Below are positions 17,609 through 25,719 of a stretch of DNA of 64,000 nucleotides, piece after piece. The position numbers were made by a program, and so were the translations under genes. Every line of letters starts with the position of its first letter. Positions within the stretch are counted from its first letter, which is position 1. Where the stretch lies: NCBI RefSeq assembly GCF_014904745.1, contig NZ_JACZCS010000004.1, positions 87,331 through 151,330 on the forward strand, in the 5' to 3' direction. The notes below the pieces were generated by a model, which made no database searches, was not told where the DNA came from, and saw nothing but the letters and a program-made list of their open reading frames with translations. This stretch comes from Oricola nitratireducens. GTDB taxonomy: Bacteria; Pseudomonadota; Alphaproteobacteria; Rhizobiales; Rhizobiaceae.

Positions 17609-18064
17609 CTATCGCGAATATTTGATGAACGGCGTCAGCTTGCCGATGCGGTCGTAGAGCTTGCGCGCCGTTTCGTTGAAGTCCTGCGTCAGCCAGTAGA
17701 CGTTCGGGCAGCCTTCCTTGTCGGCGGCGGCATAGACGGCCTCGATCAGCGCCCGGCCGATGCCTGTTCCGCGCACGTCCGGGTCGGCATAGAGGTCCTG
17801 CAAATAGCAGACATTTTCAATGCGCCAGCCATGGCGGTGGAACAGGTAATGCACCAGTCCGACCGGCTTGCCGCCAAGCGTCGCGATCAGACCGCGGAAC
17901 TCGTTCGGCGCACCGTCATTGCCGGCCAGCATGCGCTCGAAGGAGGATTTGTAGACCTCCTCGGGCACCGAGGATTCGTAGAATTCCAGATAGGCGGTCC
18001 ACAGGCGGCGCCATTCGGCCTCGTCGCCGCGTTGCAACGGGCGGATCTCCAGCTTGTCAGTCAT
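17609..18064 (-). CDS. GNAT-family N-acetyltransferase
   Basis: A 151-residue single-domain acetyltransferase. The acetyl-CoA-binding motif is visible as [21 protein letters not shown] (around residues 95-115, RGTGIG being the Q/RxxGxG/A loop), followed by [20 protein letters not shown], the usual final strand and helix. The ATG at 18064 overlaps the metA stop by eight bases (ATGACTGA), so it is coupled to metA and should share its SAM control. Substrate is unknown. Confidence 0.87.
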   Translation of the reverse strand: MTDKLEIRPLQRGDEAEWRRLWTAYLEFYESSVPEEVYKSSFERMLAGNDGAPNEFRGLIATLGGKPVGLVHYLFHRHGWRIENVCYLQDLYADPDVRGTGIGRALIEAVYAAADKEGCPNVYWLTQDFNETARKLYDRIGKLTPFIKYSR

Positions 18065-18983
18065 GATGTTTTCCGATCTCCGCAAGGTCATAGGGGGTGG
18101 TCTGGTAAACTTGGTTGATCCAGTTGCCGAACAGCAGGAAGGCGTGGCTGCGCCAGCGGTTCAGCGGCTTGTTGTCCGGGTCGTCGTCCGGGAAGTAATT
18201 GGCCGGCACCTCGATCGGCGTGCCGTTGGCGACATCGCGGAAATATTCCTCGGCGAGCGAGGTCGAGTCGTATTCCACGTGGTTGAAGATGTAGAGCCGG
18301 TTGCATGTCTTCTCGGCGACAAGGCAAAGGCCGGTCTCCGGCGAATCCATCAGCACCTCAAGCCCCATGTCCTGGGAGATGTCGTCGGCGCGGACCTCGG
18401 TCCAGCGCGAGACCGAGATCGAGAAGTCGTCGGAAAAGCCCGCCAGATAGGGCGAGGCGGGCGCGAGATTGCGGTGGCGATAGACGCCGAAGGCCTTTTT
18501 TGGAAGCGTGTATTTCGGCACGCCGTGGAAGTGCCAGATCGCCGCCATCGCGCCCCAACAGATGTTGAAGGTCGAATGGACATGGGTTTTGGTCCAGTCG
18601 AGGATCTGCGTCAGCTCGTCCCAATAGGTGACGTCCTCGAAGGGCAGGGTCTCGATCGGCGCGCCGGTGATGATGAAGCCGTCGAACTTGCGGTGCTTTA
18701 TCTCGTCCCAGGTGTGATAGAAGGAGATCAGGTGATCTTCCGGCGTGTTCTTGGCCTTGTGGCCGCCGATGCGCACCAGCGTCAGTTCCACCTGCAGCGG
18801 CGTCGTGCCGATCAGCCGGGCGATCTGGGTCTCGGTCTTGATCTTGTTCGGCATCAGGTTGAGCAGGCCGATCTGCATCGGACGAATGTCCTGGCGCAGC
18901 GCCGTCGTGTCGTCCATGACCATCACGCCCTCGCGCACGAGGATGTCGCGGGCGGGAAGCTGGTCGGGAATACGGATCGGCAT
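18057..18983 (-). CDS. metA: Homoserine O-acyltransferase MetA, acetyl-type
   Basis: A 308-residue MetA-family enzyme that activates homoserine for methionine synthesis. The catalytic Cys142 (NICWGAMAA) and the His235/Glu237 pair (FNHVEYD) fall at the same numbers as in the E. coli enzyme. Residue 111 is glutamate (TGAPIET); in this family Glu111 goes with acetyl-CoA use and Gly111 with succinyl-CoA, so the product is probably O-acetylhomoserine (inference from the known specificity switch). Upstream lie a promoter, a SAM-II riboswitch and an intrinsic terminator. A GNAT gene overlaps its 3' end. GGAG is eight bases before the ATG. Confidence 0.95.
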   Translation of the reverse strand: MPIRIPDQLPARDILVREGVMVMDDTTALRQDIRPMQIGLLNLMPNKIKTETQIARLIGTTPLQVELTLVRIGGHKAKNTPEDHLISFYHTWDEIKHRKFDGFIITGAPIETLPFEDVTYWDELTQILDWTKTHVHSTFNICWGAMAAIWHFHGVPKYTLPKKAFGVYRHRNLAPASPYLAGFSDDFSISVSRWTEVRADDISQDMGLEVLMDSPETGLCLVAEKTCNRLYIFNHVEYDSTSLAEEYFRDVANGTPIEVPANYFPDDDPDNKPLNRWRSHAFLLFGNWINQVYQTTPYDLAEIGKHHD

Positions 18984-18996
18984 TGTCGAAACTCCA

Positions 18997-19032
18997 AAAC
19001 AAAACCGGCCAACGGGATTTGCCGCTGCCGGT
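18997..19032 (-). terminator. Terminator in the metA leader
   Basis: Read leftwards, ACCGGC-AGCGG, a six-base loop, then CCGTT-G-GCCGGT fold into an 11-pair stem with one bulge and one G-T pair, followed by TTTTGTTTT. It lies between the riboswitch and the metA start, so it can act as an attenuator rather than an operon end. Confidence 0.65.
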
Positions 19033-19053
19033 CCGGATGGGATTTTGCCCTCG

Positions 19054-19110
19054 GCCCTTTTAGCGACTTGTTTAACGTGGCTGCAAGCCGGCCGGCCAAA
19101 TCACCACGCC
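19054..19110 (-). promoter_or_regulatory. SAM-II riboswitch
   Basis: Read leftwards from 19108, stem P1 CGTGG pairs with CCACG (plus strand 19104-19108 and 19076-19080). Between them are GTGATTTGG and GGCTTGCAG, and after them GTTAAACAAGTCGCTAAAAGG. GGCTTG pairs with CAAGTC to form the pseudoknot. Order and conserved bases match the SAM-II class known upstream of metA, metX and metZ in alphaproteobacteria. High S-adenosylmethionine should reduce metA expression. Confidence 0.92.
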
Positions 19111-19114
19111 GAAT

Positions 19115-19143
19115 TCAATAGGCCCGAACGTTTTCGCGGTCAA
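19115..19143 (-). promoter_or_regulatory. Promoter of the metA transcript
   Basis: Read leftwards, TTGACC (19138-19143), 17 bases, TATTGA (19115-19120). A start about seven bases on would fall at 19108, exactly at the first base of riboswitch stem P1, so the aptamer would form the very 5' end of the mRNA. Confidence 0.7.
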
Positions 19144-19342
19144 CTCGCATGCGGATCGGCGCCGGACCTAGATACGTCATTGCCGCGATTTCCCGGCGGG
19201 TGTATTTTAAAAAATCAATTCGCATTCCAGGGGCAAGGGCACCAACCGGCCGGCAAGACGGCCGTGCGCGCGCCGCGTCCCGTGGCCCGCACATCCGTCA
19301 ATCCGGCGGCCTCGCAACGAGGCGCAACAAGGGAGAACGGCC

Positions 19343-19807
19343 ATGGCAGTCGCTTTGACAATCCAGGAATATCTCGACGACAACCACATTCCGTTCGAGG
19401 TGATGAAGCATCGCAAGACGGCAAACGCCAGCGGGACGGCGGAAGCCAGCCATATCTCCGGCGACAACCTGGCCAAGGGCGTGGTCCTCAAGTGGGACCA
19501 AGGCTATATGCTCGCCGTTGTGCCTGCGTCGCGGCAGATCGATCTTGAGCGAATCCGCTCGATGGTCGGCGACAATGTGGAACTGGCGACCGAGGACGAG
19601 GCAAGCATGCTGTTTCCCGATTGCGATGCCGGCGCGGTTCCGCCGCTCGGCGTGCCGTACCGGGTCAGCTGCGTGGTGGACGAACGGCTCGAGGGCCGTG
19701 ACGACATCTATTTCGAGGGCGGCGACCACAAGAGCCTCGTACATGTCGCGGGCGACGAGTTCGGCCGGCTGATGTATGGCGTGCCGCACGGGCGTATCTG
19801 CGGCTGA
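19343..19807 (+). CDS. YbaK/EbsC-domain aminoacyl-tRNA deacylase
   Basis: A 154-residue YbaK-fold protein. Typical family features are the N-terminal helix QEYLDDNHIPFEVMKH, the GDNLAKGVVLKW strand with its conserved lysine, and the C-terminal YFEGGDHKSLVHVAGDEF. Members remove wrongly attached amino acids from tRNA in trans (YbaK, ProX type). A GGGAGAACGGCC leader precedes the ATG. It appears to be a single gene, divergent from metA with the riboswitch region between. The exact aminoacyl-tRNA substrate cannot be read from sequence. Confidence 0.82.
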   Translation: MAVALTIQEYLDDNHIPFEVMKHRKTANASGTAEASHISGDNLAKGVVLKWDQGYMLAVVPASRQIDLERIRSMVGDNVELATEDEASMLFPDCDAGAVPPLGVPYRVSCVVDERLEGRDDIYFEGGDHKSLVHVAGDEFGRLMYGVPHGRICG

Positions 19808-19977
19808 TTGCCGGCGCGGTTTCGGTCGCACGAAATCTTTTCCACCTGTCCGGCCCAGCATGCGAAAATGCACGGGTGGAAACCGGGCATGGTCAATCCG
19901 GTCGCGGGCCGGCTTTGATGCGAATCAAGGCCGGCGATGGTGCGTTCGCTAGGATCGCCGCAAATCGGAGACGGAAA

Positions 19978-20691
19978 ATGACGGGCTGGAAAAAACTGGC
20001 TATCGCTCTGGGTGTGATCGGAGGCCTCGTTCACGCGGCACATGCCGGGCCGGTTGGCGATTTCGAGGCGGCGATGCGGCAGGCCTATGGCGATTATCGC
20101 GCCGCGCTGTTCGCGACCAATTCCGGCAATGCGGAAAAATCGACGGGTGCGATCGCCGGCTTCAAGGCGACGTGGGATACGCTTGCGGGCGCCAACATGC
20201 AGCCGCCGCCGCAATATGCCGACGATCCGGACTATGCGGCAACGATGGAACGGGTCTCGGAGATCGCGGAGACAGCGGGCGACCAGGCGAAAGACGGCGA
20301 GCTTGCCGAAGCGCACGAAACCCTCGAAGCCATTCGTAACGAGATCGGCGCGCTGCACGAACGCAACGACATCGTTTCCTTTTCCGACCGCATGAATGCC
20401 TATCACGCGAAAATGGAAGAGATCCTCAGCAAGGATTATGTCGGCTTCGATGCGAAGGGCATGAGCATGTTGTGCGAGGACGCCGCCGTGCTCGGCTATC
20501 TCGCCGAACAGATTTCCAGCCATCCGCCGGCTGAAGCGTCGGACCCCGCCTTCGGGAAACTGCTTTCAGCGATGATGGACAGCGTGGCCGCGCTGACGAA
20601 GGCGGCTCGCGACGACGATGCGGAGGCTGCGGCGGCGGCCGTGAAGGGGCTCAAGGTTCCTTATTCGAAGTTGTTCCTGAATTTCGGATGA
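19978..20691 (+). CDS. Exported helical protein of unknown function
   Basis: A 237-residue protein with a signal peptide (MTGWKKLAIALGVIGGLVHAAHA, cleavage near residue 23). The mature part is almost entirely helical and resembles a four-helix bundle: FEAAMRQAYGDYRAALFATNSGN, then two charged helices, then LLSAMMDSVAALTKAARDDD and a final VPYSKLFLNFG. There is no CxxCH haem motif, so it is not cytochrome c' despite the similar outline. GGAGACGG precedes the ATG. Periplasmic location is likely. Function unknown. Confidence 0.75.
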   Translation: MTGWKKLAIALGVIGGLVHAAHAGPVGDFEAAMRQAYGDYRAALFATNSGNAEKSTGAIAGFKATWDTLAGANMQPPPQYADDPDYAATMERVSEIAETAGDQAKDGELAEAHETLEAIRNEIGALHERNDIVSFSDRMNAYHAKMEEILSKDYVGFDAKGMSMLCEDAAVLGYLAEQISSHPPAEASDPAFGKLLSAMMDSVAALTKAARDDDAEAAAAAVKGLKVPYSKLFLNFG

Positions 20692-20731
20692 TCCGACGAT
20701 GGTGCGATTTCTTCGCCAGTCGCCCGGATTC

Positions 20732-20756
20732 TCCGGTATCAGGAATCGATACCGGA
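20732..20756. repeat. Perfect 9-bp inverted repeat in an intergenic region
   Basis: TCCGGTATC and GATACCGGA are separated by seven bases. The site lies 41 bases after the exported-protein gene and about 170 bases before the oxidase gene. No T-run follows on either strand, so it may be an operator or an mRNA hairpin rather than a terminator. Confidence 0.5.
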
Positions 20757-20924
20757 AATGGCATGGCCGCGGGAGCCGTGGCGGCTGTGGAGGTCGCGGA
20801 CGGGCGGGGGGGCACCAGCGTCACCTTCCAACCATCGCGCAGCGGAAAGGGGGCCGCGTCTTCCCCGAATGCGGCGCGACAGGGATGACTTTTCCAAATT
20901 GAAGGCGAAGCGGGCCGTCGAAGC

Positions 20925-21968
20925 ATGAGTGAAACGATTGTCATTGGCGGAGGAATCGCCGGCCTGTCTGCCGCCTGGCGGCTTTGCCGGGAAGGGCACG
21001 CCTGCACCGTCGTCGAGGCGGGAAAAACCGGAAACGGCGCGAGCCGTGTTGCCGCCGGATACTGCGAGCCGGGGCTGGAGCCCGACGAAATCTCCGCCAT
21101 GGAATGGGAAAGCCTGCGCCTCTGGCCACAAATGGCGAAGGAACTCGAGGCCGAGACCAACTGCGAGATCGATTTTCGAACCGATGGCCAGTTGCGCATC
21201 GCCTATCCGGATACCGAGGCCGAGCTGCTGGCCGATACGGCGCGCCGCCGCGAACTCGGATGGCAGGTCCGCGTGCTGAGCGGCAGCGAGGCGCGTGTGC
21301 TGGAACCAGGCCTGTCCGAAGAGGTGAGCGCCGCCGTTCTTCTTCCGCAGGTATCATGGGTCGATGGCCGCAAGGCCTGTGCCGCGCTGGCCGCCGCGAT
21401 CGAGGCGCGTGGCGGACGAATTGTCGAGGGTGTCCGCGTTGAGCGTCTGACCATCCGCGACGGCCGCGTCAGCGGCGTCGAGACATCCGGCGGCCCGATG
21501 CCGGCGGACCGGGTTTTGGTCGCTTCGGGCCACCTGACAAATGATATTGCCGGCCTGCCGGCCGATCTGCCCGCTTCCTACAGCGTTAAGGGCGTCATCC
21601 TGACGCTGAAGACCGACCGCCCCCTCGTCAAACATCTGGTCAAGACGCCGCAAGGCGTGATCTGTCCGCGCAATGACGGCCGGTTGATCGTTGGCGTGAC
21701 ACGCCATGTCCGCGATACCACGCCGCTTCCCGCGGCGGGCGCGGTGCGGACGATCCTGGAAAGCGCGGTGCGGGCGGTTCCGGCATTGGAGGGGCTTCCC
21801 CTGACGGAAGTCAATGTCGGTTTCCGGCCTTATCTGGAAGGCGACGTCAGCGTGTCGGGCGCGGCGCCGGGTATCGAGGGGCTTTTCTACTCGCTCGGCC
21901 ATATGTCGGATGGCTATCTGCGGGCGCCTCTCATGTCGCTGCGTGTCGCCGAGGCGATGCTGGCCTAG
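20925..21968 (+). CDS. FAD-dependent amino-acid oxidase, ThiO/DadA-like
   Basis: A 347-residue flavoprotein of the DAO superfamily. The dinucleotide-binding motif VIGGGIAGLSAAWRL opens the protein, followed by VVEAG at the end of the second strand. The C-terminal part has the family signature VNVGFRPYLEG and LFYSLGHMSDGYLRAPL. Family members oxidise glycine or D-amino acids; glycine oxidase ThiO is the nearest in size and layout. No thi genes are adjacent, so a thiamine role is not supported. The gene stands alone. Confidence 0.8.
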   Translation: MSETIVIGGGIAGLSAAWRLCREGHACTVVEAGKTGNGASRVAAGYCEPGLEPDEISAMEWESLRLWPQMAKELEAETNCEIDFRTDGQLRIAYPDTEAELLADTARRRELGWQVRVLSGSEARVLEPGLSEEVSAAVLLPQVSWVDGRKACAALAAAIEARGGRIVEGVRVERLTIRDGRVSGVETSGGPMPADRVLVASGHLTNDIAGLPADLPASYSVKGVILTLKTDRPLVKHLVKTPQGVICPRNDGRLIVGVTRHVRDTTPLPAAGAVRTILESAVRAVPALEGLPLTEVNVGFRPYLEGDVSVSGAAPGIEGLFYSLGHMSDGYLRAPLMSLRVAEAMLA

Positions 21969-21978
21969 CTGTGGAGGC

Positions 21979-22677
21979 TCAACAGGTTATTACCGGCCGC
22001 GCCGGCGGGATGGCGGCGAGGGGGCCGAGGTTCAGCCAGCGGCGCAAGCGGTCGCGGGCGGCTTTGTCGCCGATCACTTCCAGCCGGTCGGCCGAGATCG
22101 CCCTTTCGAGGGCGAGGTCGCCGCGCACGATGTAGATGATGTCCGGCAGCGTGCAGGCGAGATAGAGGTCCACGTCATAGCCGGGATCGCGCACGCAGAG
22201 TTCGCATTTGCCGTTTTCGTTGACGAACCAGTAGATGTCGTCGCCTTCGGCCTGGTCGGTCACATGCAGGCGGACGACGGTGCGGCTCGGTCCGAAGGCG
22301 TCGGCGAGGACGCTGCGCTCGAGGGTCCAGATCAGGAGGCTCAGGTCGATTTCGCCCTCGGCGAGCTCGCGCCGCGACCACCGCTGTCCCCAGCGGCCCA
22401 GCAATTCGATGACCGGCACGAACTCGCGGCCCTGTTCGGTCAGGTGGTAGGTCGCTCCCCTTCCGCCGGGACCGCGCCGCCTCTCCACGACACCCTCGGC
22501 CTCGAGCTGTTTCAGGCGGCGGCTCAGCATGGTCTGCGACATCAGCGGGACGCCGCGCCTGATCTCGGAGAAATGCGTCGCGCCCGCCGACAGGTCGCGG
22601 ATGATCAGCGGGGTCCACCGCTCGCAGAACAGTTCGGACGCCTTGGCGACGGGGCAGAACTGGCCGTAGCTCTTCAT
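21979..22677 (-). CDS. HxlR-family regulator with C-terminal SCP2-like domain
   Basis: A 232-residue regulator. Residues 1-100 form the HxlR winged helix: CPVAKASELFCERWTPLIIRDL, FSEIRRGVPLMSQTMLSRRLKQLEAEGVV, and the wing RGATYHLTEQG. Residues 110-220 resemble the sterol-carrier-like domain found at the end of a subset of HxlR proteins. It is encoded opposite a methyltransferase gene with a perfect palindrome between them. An AAGGAGG-like site precedes the ATG. The effector is unknown. Confidence 0.85.
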   Translation of the reverse strand: MKSYGQFCPVAKASELFCERWTPLIIRDLSAGATHFSEIRRGVPLMSQTMLSRRLKQLEAEGVVERRRGPGGRGATYHLTEQGREFVPVIELLGRWGQRWSRRELAEGEIDLSLLIWTLERSVLADAFGPSRTVVRLHVTDQAEGDDIYWFVNENGKCELCVRDPGYDVDLYLACTLPDIIYIVRGDLALERAISADRLEVIGDKAARDRLRRWLNLGPLAAIPPARPVITC

Positions 22678-22725
22678 GGCACCTTCCTCCTTCGGTCAGA
22701 ATACCAAGGGTCGGCTTCGGTCGGT

Positions 22726-22744
22726 TAGTGCATTTTCTGCACTA
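22726..22744. promoter_or_regulatory. Candidate operator for the HxlR regulator
   Basis: A perfect inverted repeat TAGTGCA-TTTTC-TGCACTA lies midway in the 128-base gap between the divergent HxlR gene and the methyltransferase gene. HxlR proteins bind as dimers to such sites near their own and neighbouring genes; the link to this regulator is inferred from position. Confidence 0.5.
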
Positions 22745-22805
22745 TTTCGTGAGCATCCGCATTCCTAGTTTCGTCGCGGGGCGACCAAGGCAAAGGAGAC
22801 GGGAC

Positions 22806-23621
22806 ATGCAGACCGACCTGACCAATCCAGGGACAAACGACAGCGAACGCGGACAGGTTTCGACGAGCGCGGCGGAGATCTACGACCGGTTTTTCCTGCC
22901 GGCCCTGTTTTCCCGCTGCGCCGCGCCGGTGGCGGAGGCTGCGGGGATCGCGGCCGGGGACAGGGTGCTCGATGTCGCCTGCGGAACCGGTGCGCTGACG
23001 CTCGAGGCGAAACGGCGTGGCACCGCCGTCACCGGTCTCGACCGCAATGCGGAGATGCTCGCCGTCGCCCGGACCAAGGCGGGCGATATCGACTGGGTGG
23101 AGGGGATGGCCGAGAGCCTGCCGATGCGGGATGCCACTTTCGATGCCGTTGTCTCGCAATTCGGCCTGATGTTTTTCGAGGACCGTGTCGGGGCGCTTCG
23201 CGAGATGCGGCGCGTGCTGAAGCCGGGCGGGCGTATGGCGGTCGCCGTGTGGGGGGCGCTGAAGGACACGCCCGGCTATTCGGCGATGGTGGAACTGCTC
23301 GACCGGTTGTTCGGCGCCGAGACGGCAAGCGCGCTGAATGCGCCCTACTGCCTCGGTGACGCGAATGCATTGCGGGCGCTTTTCGCGGAAGCGGGCATGG
23401 CCGATGCGCAGATTGTTCGGCATGACAGTGTGGCGGAATTCCCCTCTATCGCGGAATGGGTTCACACGGACATCCGGGGATGGACGCTGGCGGACGCGAT
23501 CGACGATGCGCAATACGCGCAGCTGCGACGCGAGGCGCAGACAGCGCTGGCGGCCTTCGCCGGGGAAAACGGCACGGTGCGGTTCGCACATCCGGCGCTG
23601 ATCGTGACCGCCGGCAAGTGA
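22806..23621 (+). CDS. Class I SAM-dependent methyltransferase (UbiE-like)
   Basis: A 271-residue methyltransferase. Motif I is DRVLDVACGTGALT, motif II VTGLDRN, with the FDAVVSQFGLMFF and REMRRVLKPGG segments typical of the UbiE/Methyltransf_11 group. AAAGGAGACGGG gives a strong ribosome site for the ATG at 22806; a longer frame from 22728 would overlap the palindrome. It is divergent from the HxlR regulator, which probably controls it. Substrate not predicted. Confidence 0.85.
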   Translation: MQTDLTNPGTNDSERGQVSTSAAEIYDRFFLPALFSRCAAPVAEAAGIAAGDRVLDVACGTGALTLEAKRRGTAVTGLDRNAEMLAVARTKAGDIDWVEGMAESLPMRDATFDAVVSQFGLMFFEDRVGALREMRRVLKPGGRMAVAVWGALKDTPGYSAMVELLDRLFGAETASALNAPYCLGDANALRALFAEAGMADAQIVRHDSVAEFPSIAEWVHTDIRGWTLADAIDDAQYAQLRREAQTALAAFAGENGTVRFAHPALIVTAGK

Positions 23622-23625
23622 AGGA

Positions 23626-24468
23626 TCAGGCGCCGCGCTGGCGGGCCAGGAATGCCAGCCGCTCGAACAGGTGCACGTCCTGCTCGTTCTTCAGGAGGGC
23701 GCCATGCAAGTTCGGCAGGGCGTTCTTGGCGTCGGTGCGCAGCGCTTCCGGTTCGACGTCGTCGGCGACCAGCAGGCGGATCCAGTCGAGCGCCTCGGAG
23801 GTCGACGGTTTCTTCTTCAGCCCGGCGACCTCGCGGATCTCGTAGAACCGCGTCAGCGCGGCGCGTACAAGGTTCTGCTTGATGCCGGGATAGTGGACGT
23901 CGACGATCGCCTGCAGCGTCTCCATGTCCGGGAACTTGATGTAGTGGAAGAAACAGCGGCGCAGGAACGCGTCGGGCAATTCCTTCTCGTTGTTGGAGGT
24001 GATGATGACGATCGGCCGGTGCTCCGCGCGGATCGTCTCGCCGGTCTCGTAGACGAAGAACTCCATGCGGTCGAGCTCCTGCAACAGGTCGTTCGGGAAC
24101 TCGATGTCGGCCTTGTCGATTTCGTCGATCAGCAGCACCGACTTCCGGTCGGCGGTGAACGCCTCCCACAGCTTGCCGCGCTTGATATAATTGGAAATGT
24201 CCTCGAAGCGGGGATCGCCGAGTTGTGAATCGCGCAGGCGCGAGACCGCGTCATATTCGTAGAGGCCCTGCTGCGCCTTGGTCGTCGACTTGACGTGCCA
24301 TTCGATCAGATCGAGGCCGAGGGCGGAAGCGACCTGCTTCGCCAATTCGGTCTTGCCGGTGCCGGGCTCGCCCTTCACCAGCAGCGGGCGTTCCAGCCTG
24401 ATGGCGGCGTTGACGGCGACGGTGAGGTCTTTTTCGGCGACATAGGCATCGGTGCCTTCAAACAGCAT
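23626..24468 (-). CDS. MoxR-type AAA ATPase
   Basis: A 280-residue AAA+ ATPase. Walker A is KGEPGTGKTE (about residue 32-41), Walker B SVLLIDEIDKADIEFPNDLLQ, sensor 1 IVIITSNNEKELPDAFLRR with the arginine finger region following. This subtype pairs with CoxE-like VWA proteins in metallo-cofactor insertion or complex assembly. The most likely partner is the VWA gene at 13409-14593, 9 kb away and on the same strand. The stop lies four bases from the convergent methyltransferase stop. Confidence 0.88.
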   Translation of the reverse strand: MLFEGTDAYVAEKDLTVAVNAAIRLERPLLVKGEPGTGKTELAKQVASALGLDLIEWHVKSTTKAQQGLYEYDAVSRLRDSQLGDPRFEDISNYIKRGKLWEAFTADRKSVLLIDEIDKADIEFPNDLLQELDRMEFFVYETGETIRAEHRPIVIITSNNEKELPDAFLRRCFFHYIKFPDMETLQAIVDVHYPGIKQNLVRAALTRFYEIREVAGLKKKPSTSEALDWIRLLVADDVEPEALRTDAKNALPNLHGALLKNEQDVHLFERLAFLARQRGA

Positions 24469-24708
24469 GCTCTGGTTCCTCGATGTTTCCGGACGGTCTT
24501 AGAAGCCGCGGCCGAATGGGGCAAGCACCTGCATCCGGACGGCTTTCCGTCTGTGACGAATTGCACATCGCCCGCGCGGGAAATTCGGTATCCCGAAAGC
24601 GCCGGGGCACAGGGGGCACTGCCACCAACCCGGTGGCGGGGGGTCCTGCGCAGACCTTGATGCCCCATGGAAAGCGTGGGACCTCCCATTAAACCGCGAT
24701 ATGCGCGG
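24469..24708. other. Structured intergenic region, possible small RNA
   Basis: No gene is evident. The plus strand holds a six-pair hairpin GCCACC/GGTGGC (24621-24637) directly followed by a nine-pair helix GGGGGGTCC/GGACCTCCC (24638-24646 with 24679-24687, one G-T pair) that encloses about 30 bases. At the edge, ACCGCG/CGCGGT (24693-24709) followed leftwards by TTTAAT may end the dehydrogenase transcript. The density of pairing is higher than in nearby gaps. I could not match it to 6S, SRP or RNase P RNA. Confidence 0.35.
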
Positions 24709-25590
24709 TCAGCGTGTCGGCACCGGTTCGGCGCCGCGATAGTCGTAGAAGCCGCGTCCGGTCTTCCGGCCGAGCCAGCCGGCCTCGACATATTTCACCA
24801 GAAGCGGACAGGGCCGGTACTTCGAATCCGACAGGCCGTCATGCAGCACCTGCATAATGGAGAGGCAGGTATCGAGGCCGATGAAGTCCGCCAGTTCGAG
24901 CGGTCCCATCGGGTGGTTGGCGCCGAGCTTCATGGCCGTGTCGATCGCCTCGACGGACCCGACGCCCTCATAGAGCGTGTAGATCGCCTCGTTGATCATC
25001 GGCAGCAATATGCGGTTGACGATGAAGGCCGGGAAATCCTCCGACACGGTCGTCGTCTTGCCGAGCGAAACGGCATAGGCCTTCGACGCCTCGAAGGTGA
25101 CGTCCTCGGTGGCGATGCCGCGCACCAGCTCGACGAGCTTCATGCGCGGCACCGGATTCATGAAATGGATACCCATGAAGCGTTCCGGCCGGTCAGTCGC
25201 CGAGGCGAGCCGCGTGATCGAAATCGACGAGGTGTTGGAGGCCAGCATGGCTTCCGGCTTTAGGACCGGGCACAGCTTGGCGAAGATCGCGCGCTTGACC
25301 TCTTCCTTCTCGCTTGCCGCCTCGATCACGAGATCGCAATCGGCGAGATCGTCGAGCGCGCCGGCAGGCGTGATGCGCGCGGCCGCGTCGCTGGCGTCGC
25401 CGGCATCCATCTTGCCGGCCTTTGCCGCGCGGTCCATCGCTTCGACGACCTTGGCCTTGCCGTTTTCCGCGTTTTCGAGGGAGATGTCGTTCAGAATGAC
25501 ATCATAGCCCGCCGTGGCGCTGACCTGGGCGATGCCGCACCCCATTTGTCCGGCGCCGATCACGCCGATTGTCTTGATAGTTCCCGTCAT
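24709..25590 (-). CDS. 3-hydroxybutyryl-CoA dehydrogenase
   Basis: A 293-residue NAD(P)-dependent enzyme interconverting acetoacetyl-CoA and 3-hydroxybutyryl-CoA. The Rossmann motif is GVIGAGQMGCGIAQ at residues 9-22. The catalytic region holds SNTSSISIT, the HFMNPVPRMKLVE segment and the C-terminal DTAMKLGANHPMGPLELADFIGLD. Start at 25590 is chosen because the Rossmann strand begins right after it; the frame extends upstream without support. It probably serves butyrate or polyhydroxybutyrate metabolism with the electron-transfer flavoprotein encoded at 62-64 kb. Confidence 0.93.
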   Translation of the reverse strand: MTGTIKTIGVIGAGQMGCGIAQVSATAGYDVILNDISLENAENGKAKVVEAMDRAAKAGKMDAGDASDAAARITPAGALDDLADCDLVIEAASEKEEVKRAIFAKLCPVLKPEAMLASNTSSISITRLASATDRPERFMGIHFMNPVPRMKLVELVRGIATEDVTFEASKAYAVSLGKTTTVSEDFPAFIVNRILLPMINEAIYTLYEGVGSVEAIDTAMKLGANHPMGPLELADFIGLDTCLSIMQVLHDGLSDSKYRPCPLLVKYVEAGWLGRKTGRGFYDYRGAEPVPTR

Positions 25591-25719
25591 TTTGTTTCCC
25601 GCAGGTTGACCGCCGCATTTTTTCCGCATTGTGCGATTGCTGCGCTGCAATGTAAACCGGGATTGTGGCGAAGCGGTCATGTCCGCCGCAGATTATGGCA
25701 GCGATGCCGCCTTGCGGGA

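Noticed and set aside
24601..24700. 6S, SRP or RNase P RNA in the gap before moxR
   Set aside because: None of the conserved cores of these RNAs (such as the SRP GGAAG tetraloop region) could be found; kept only as an unnamed structured region.
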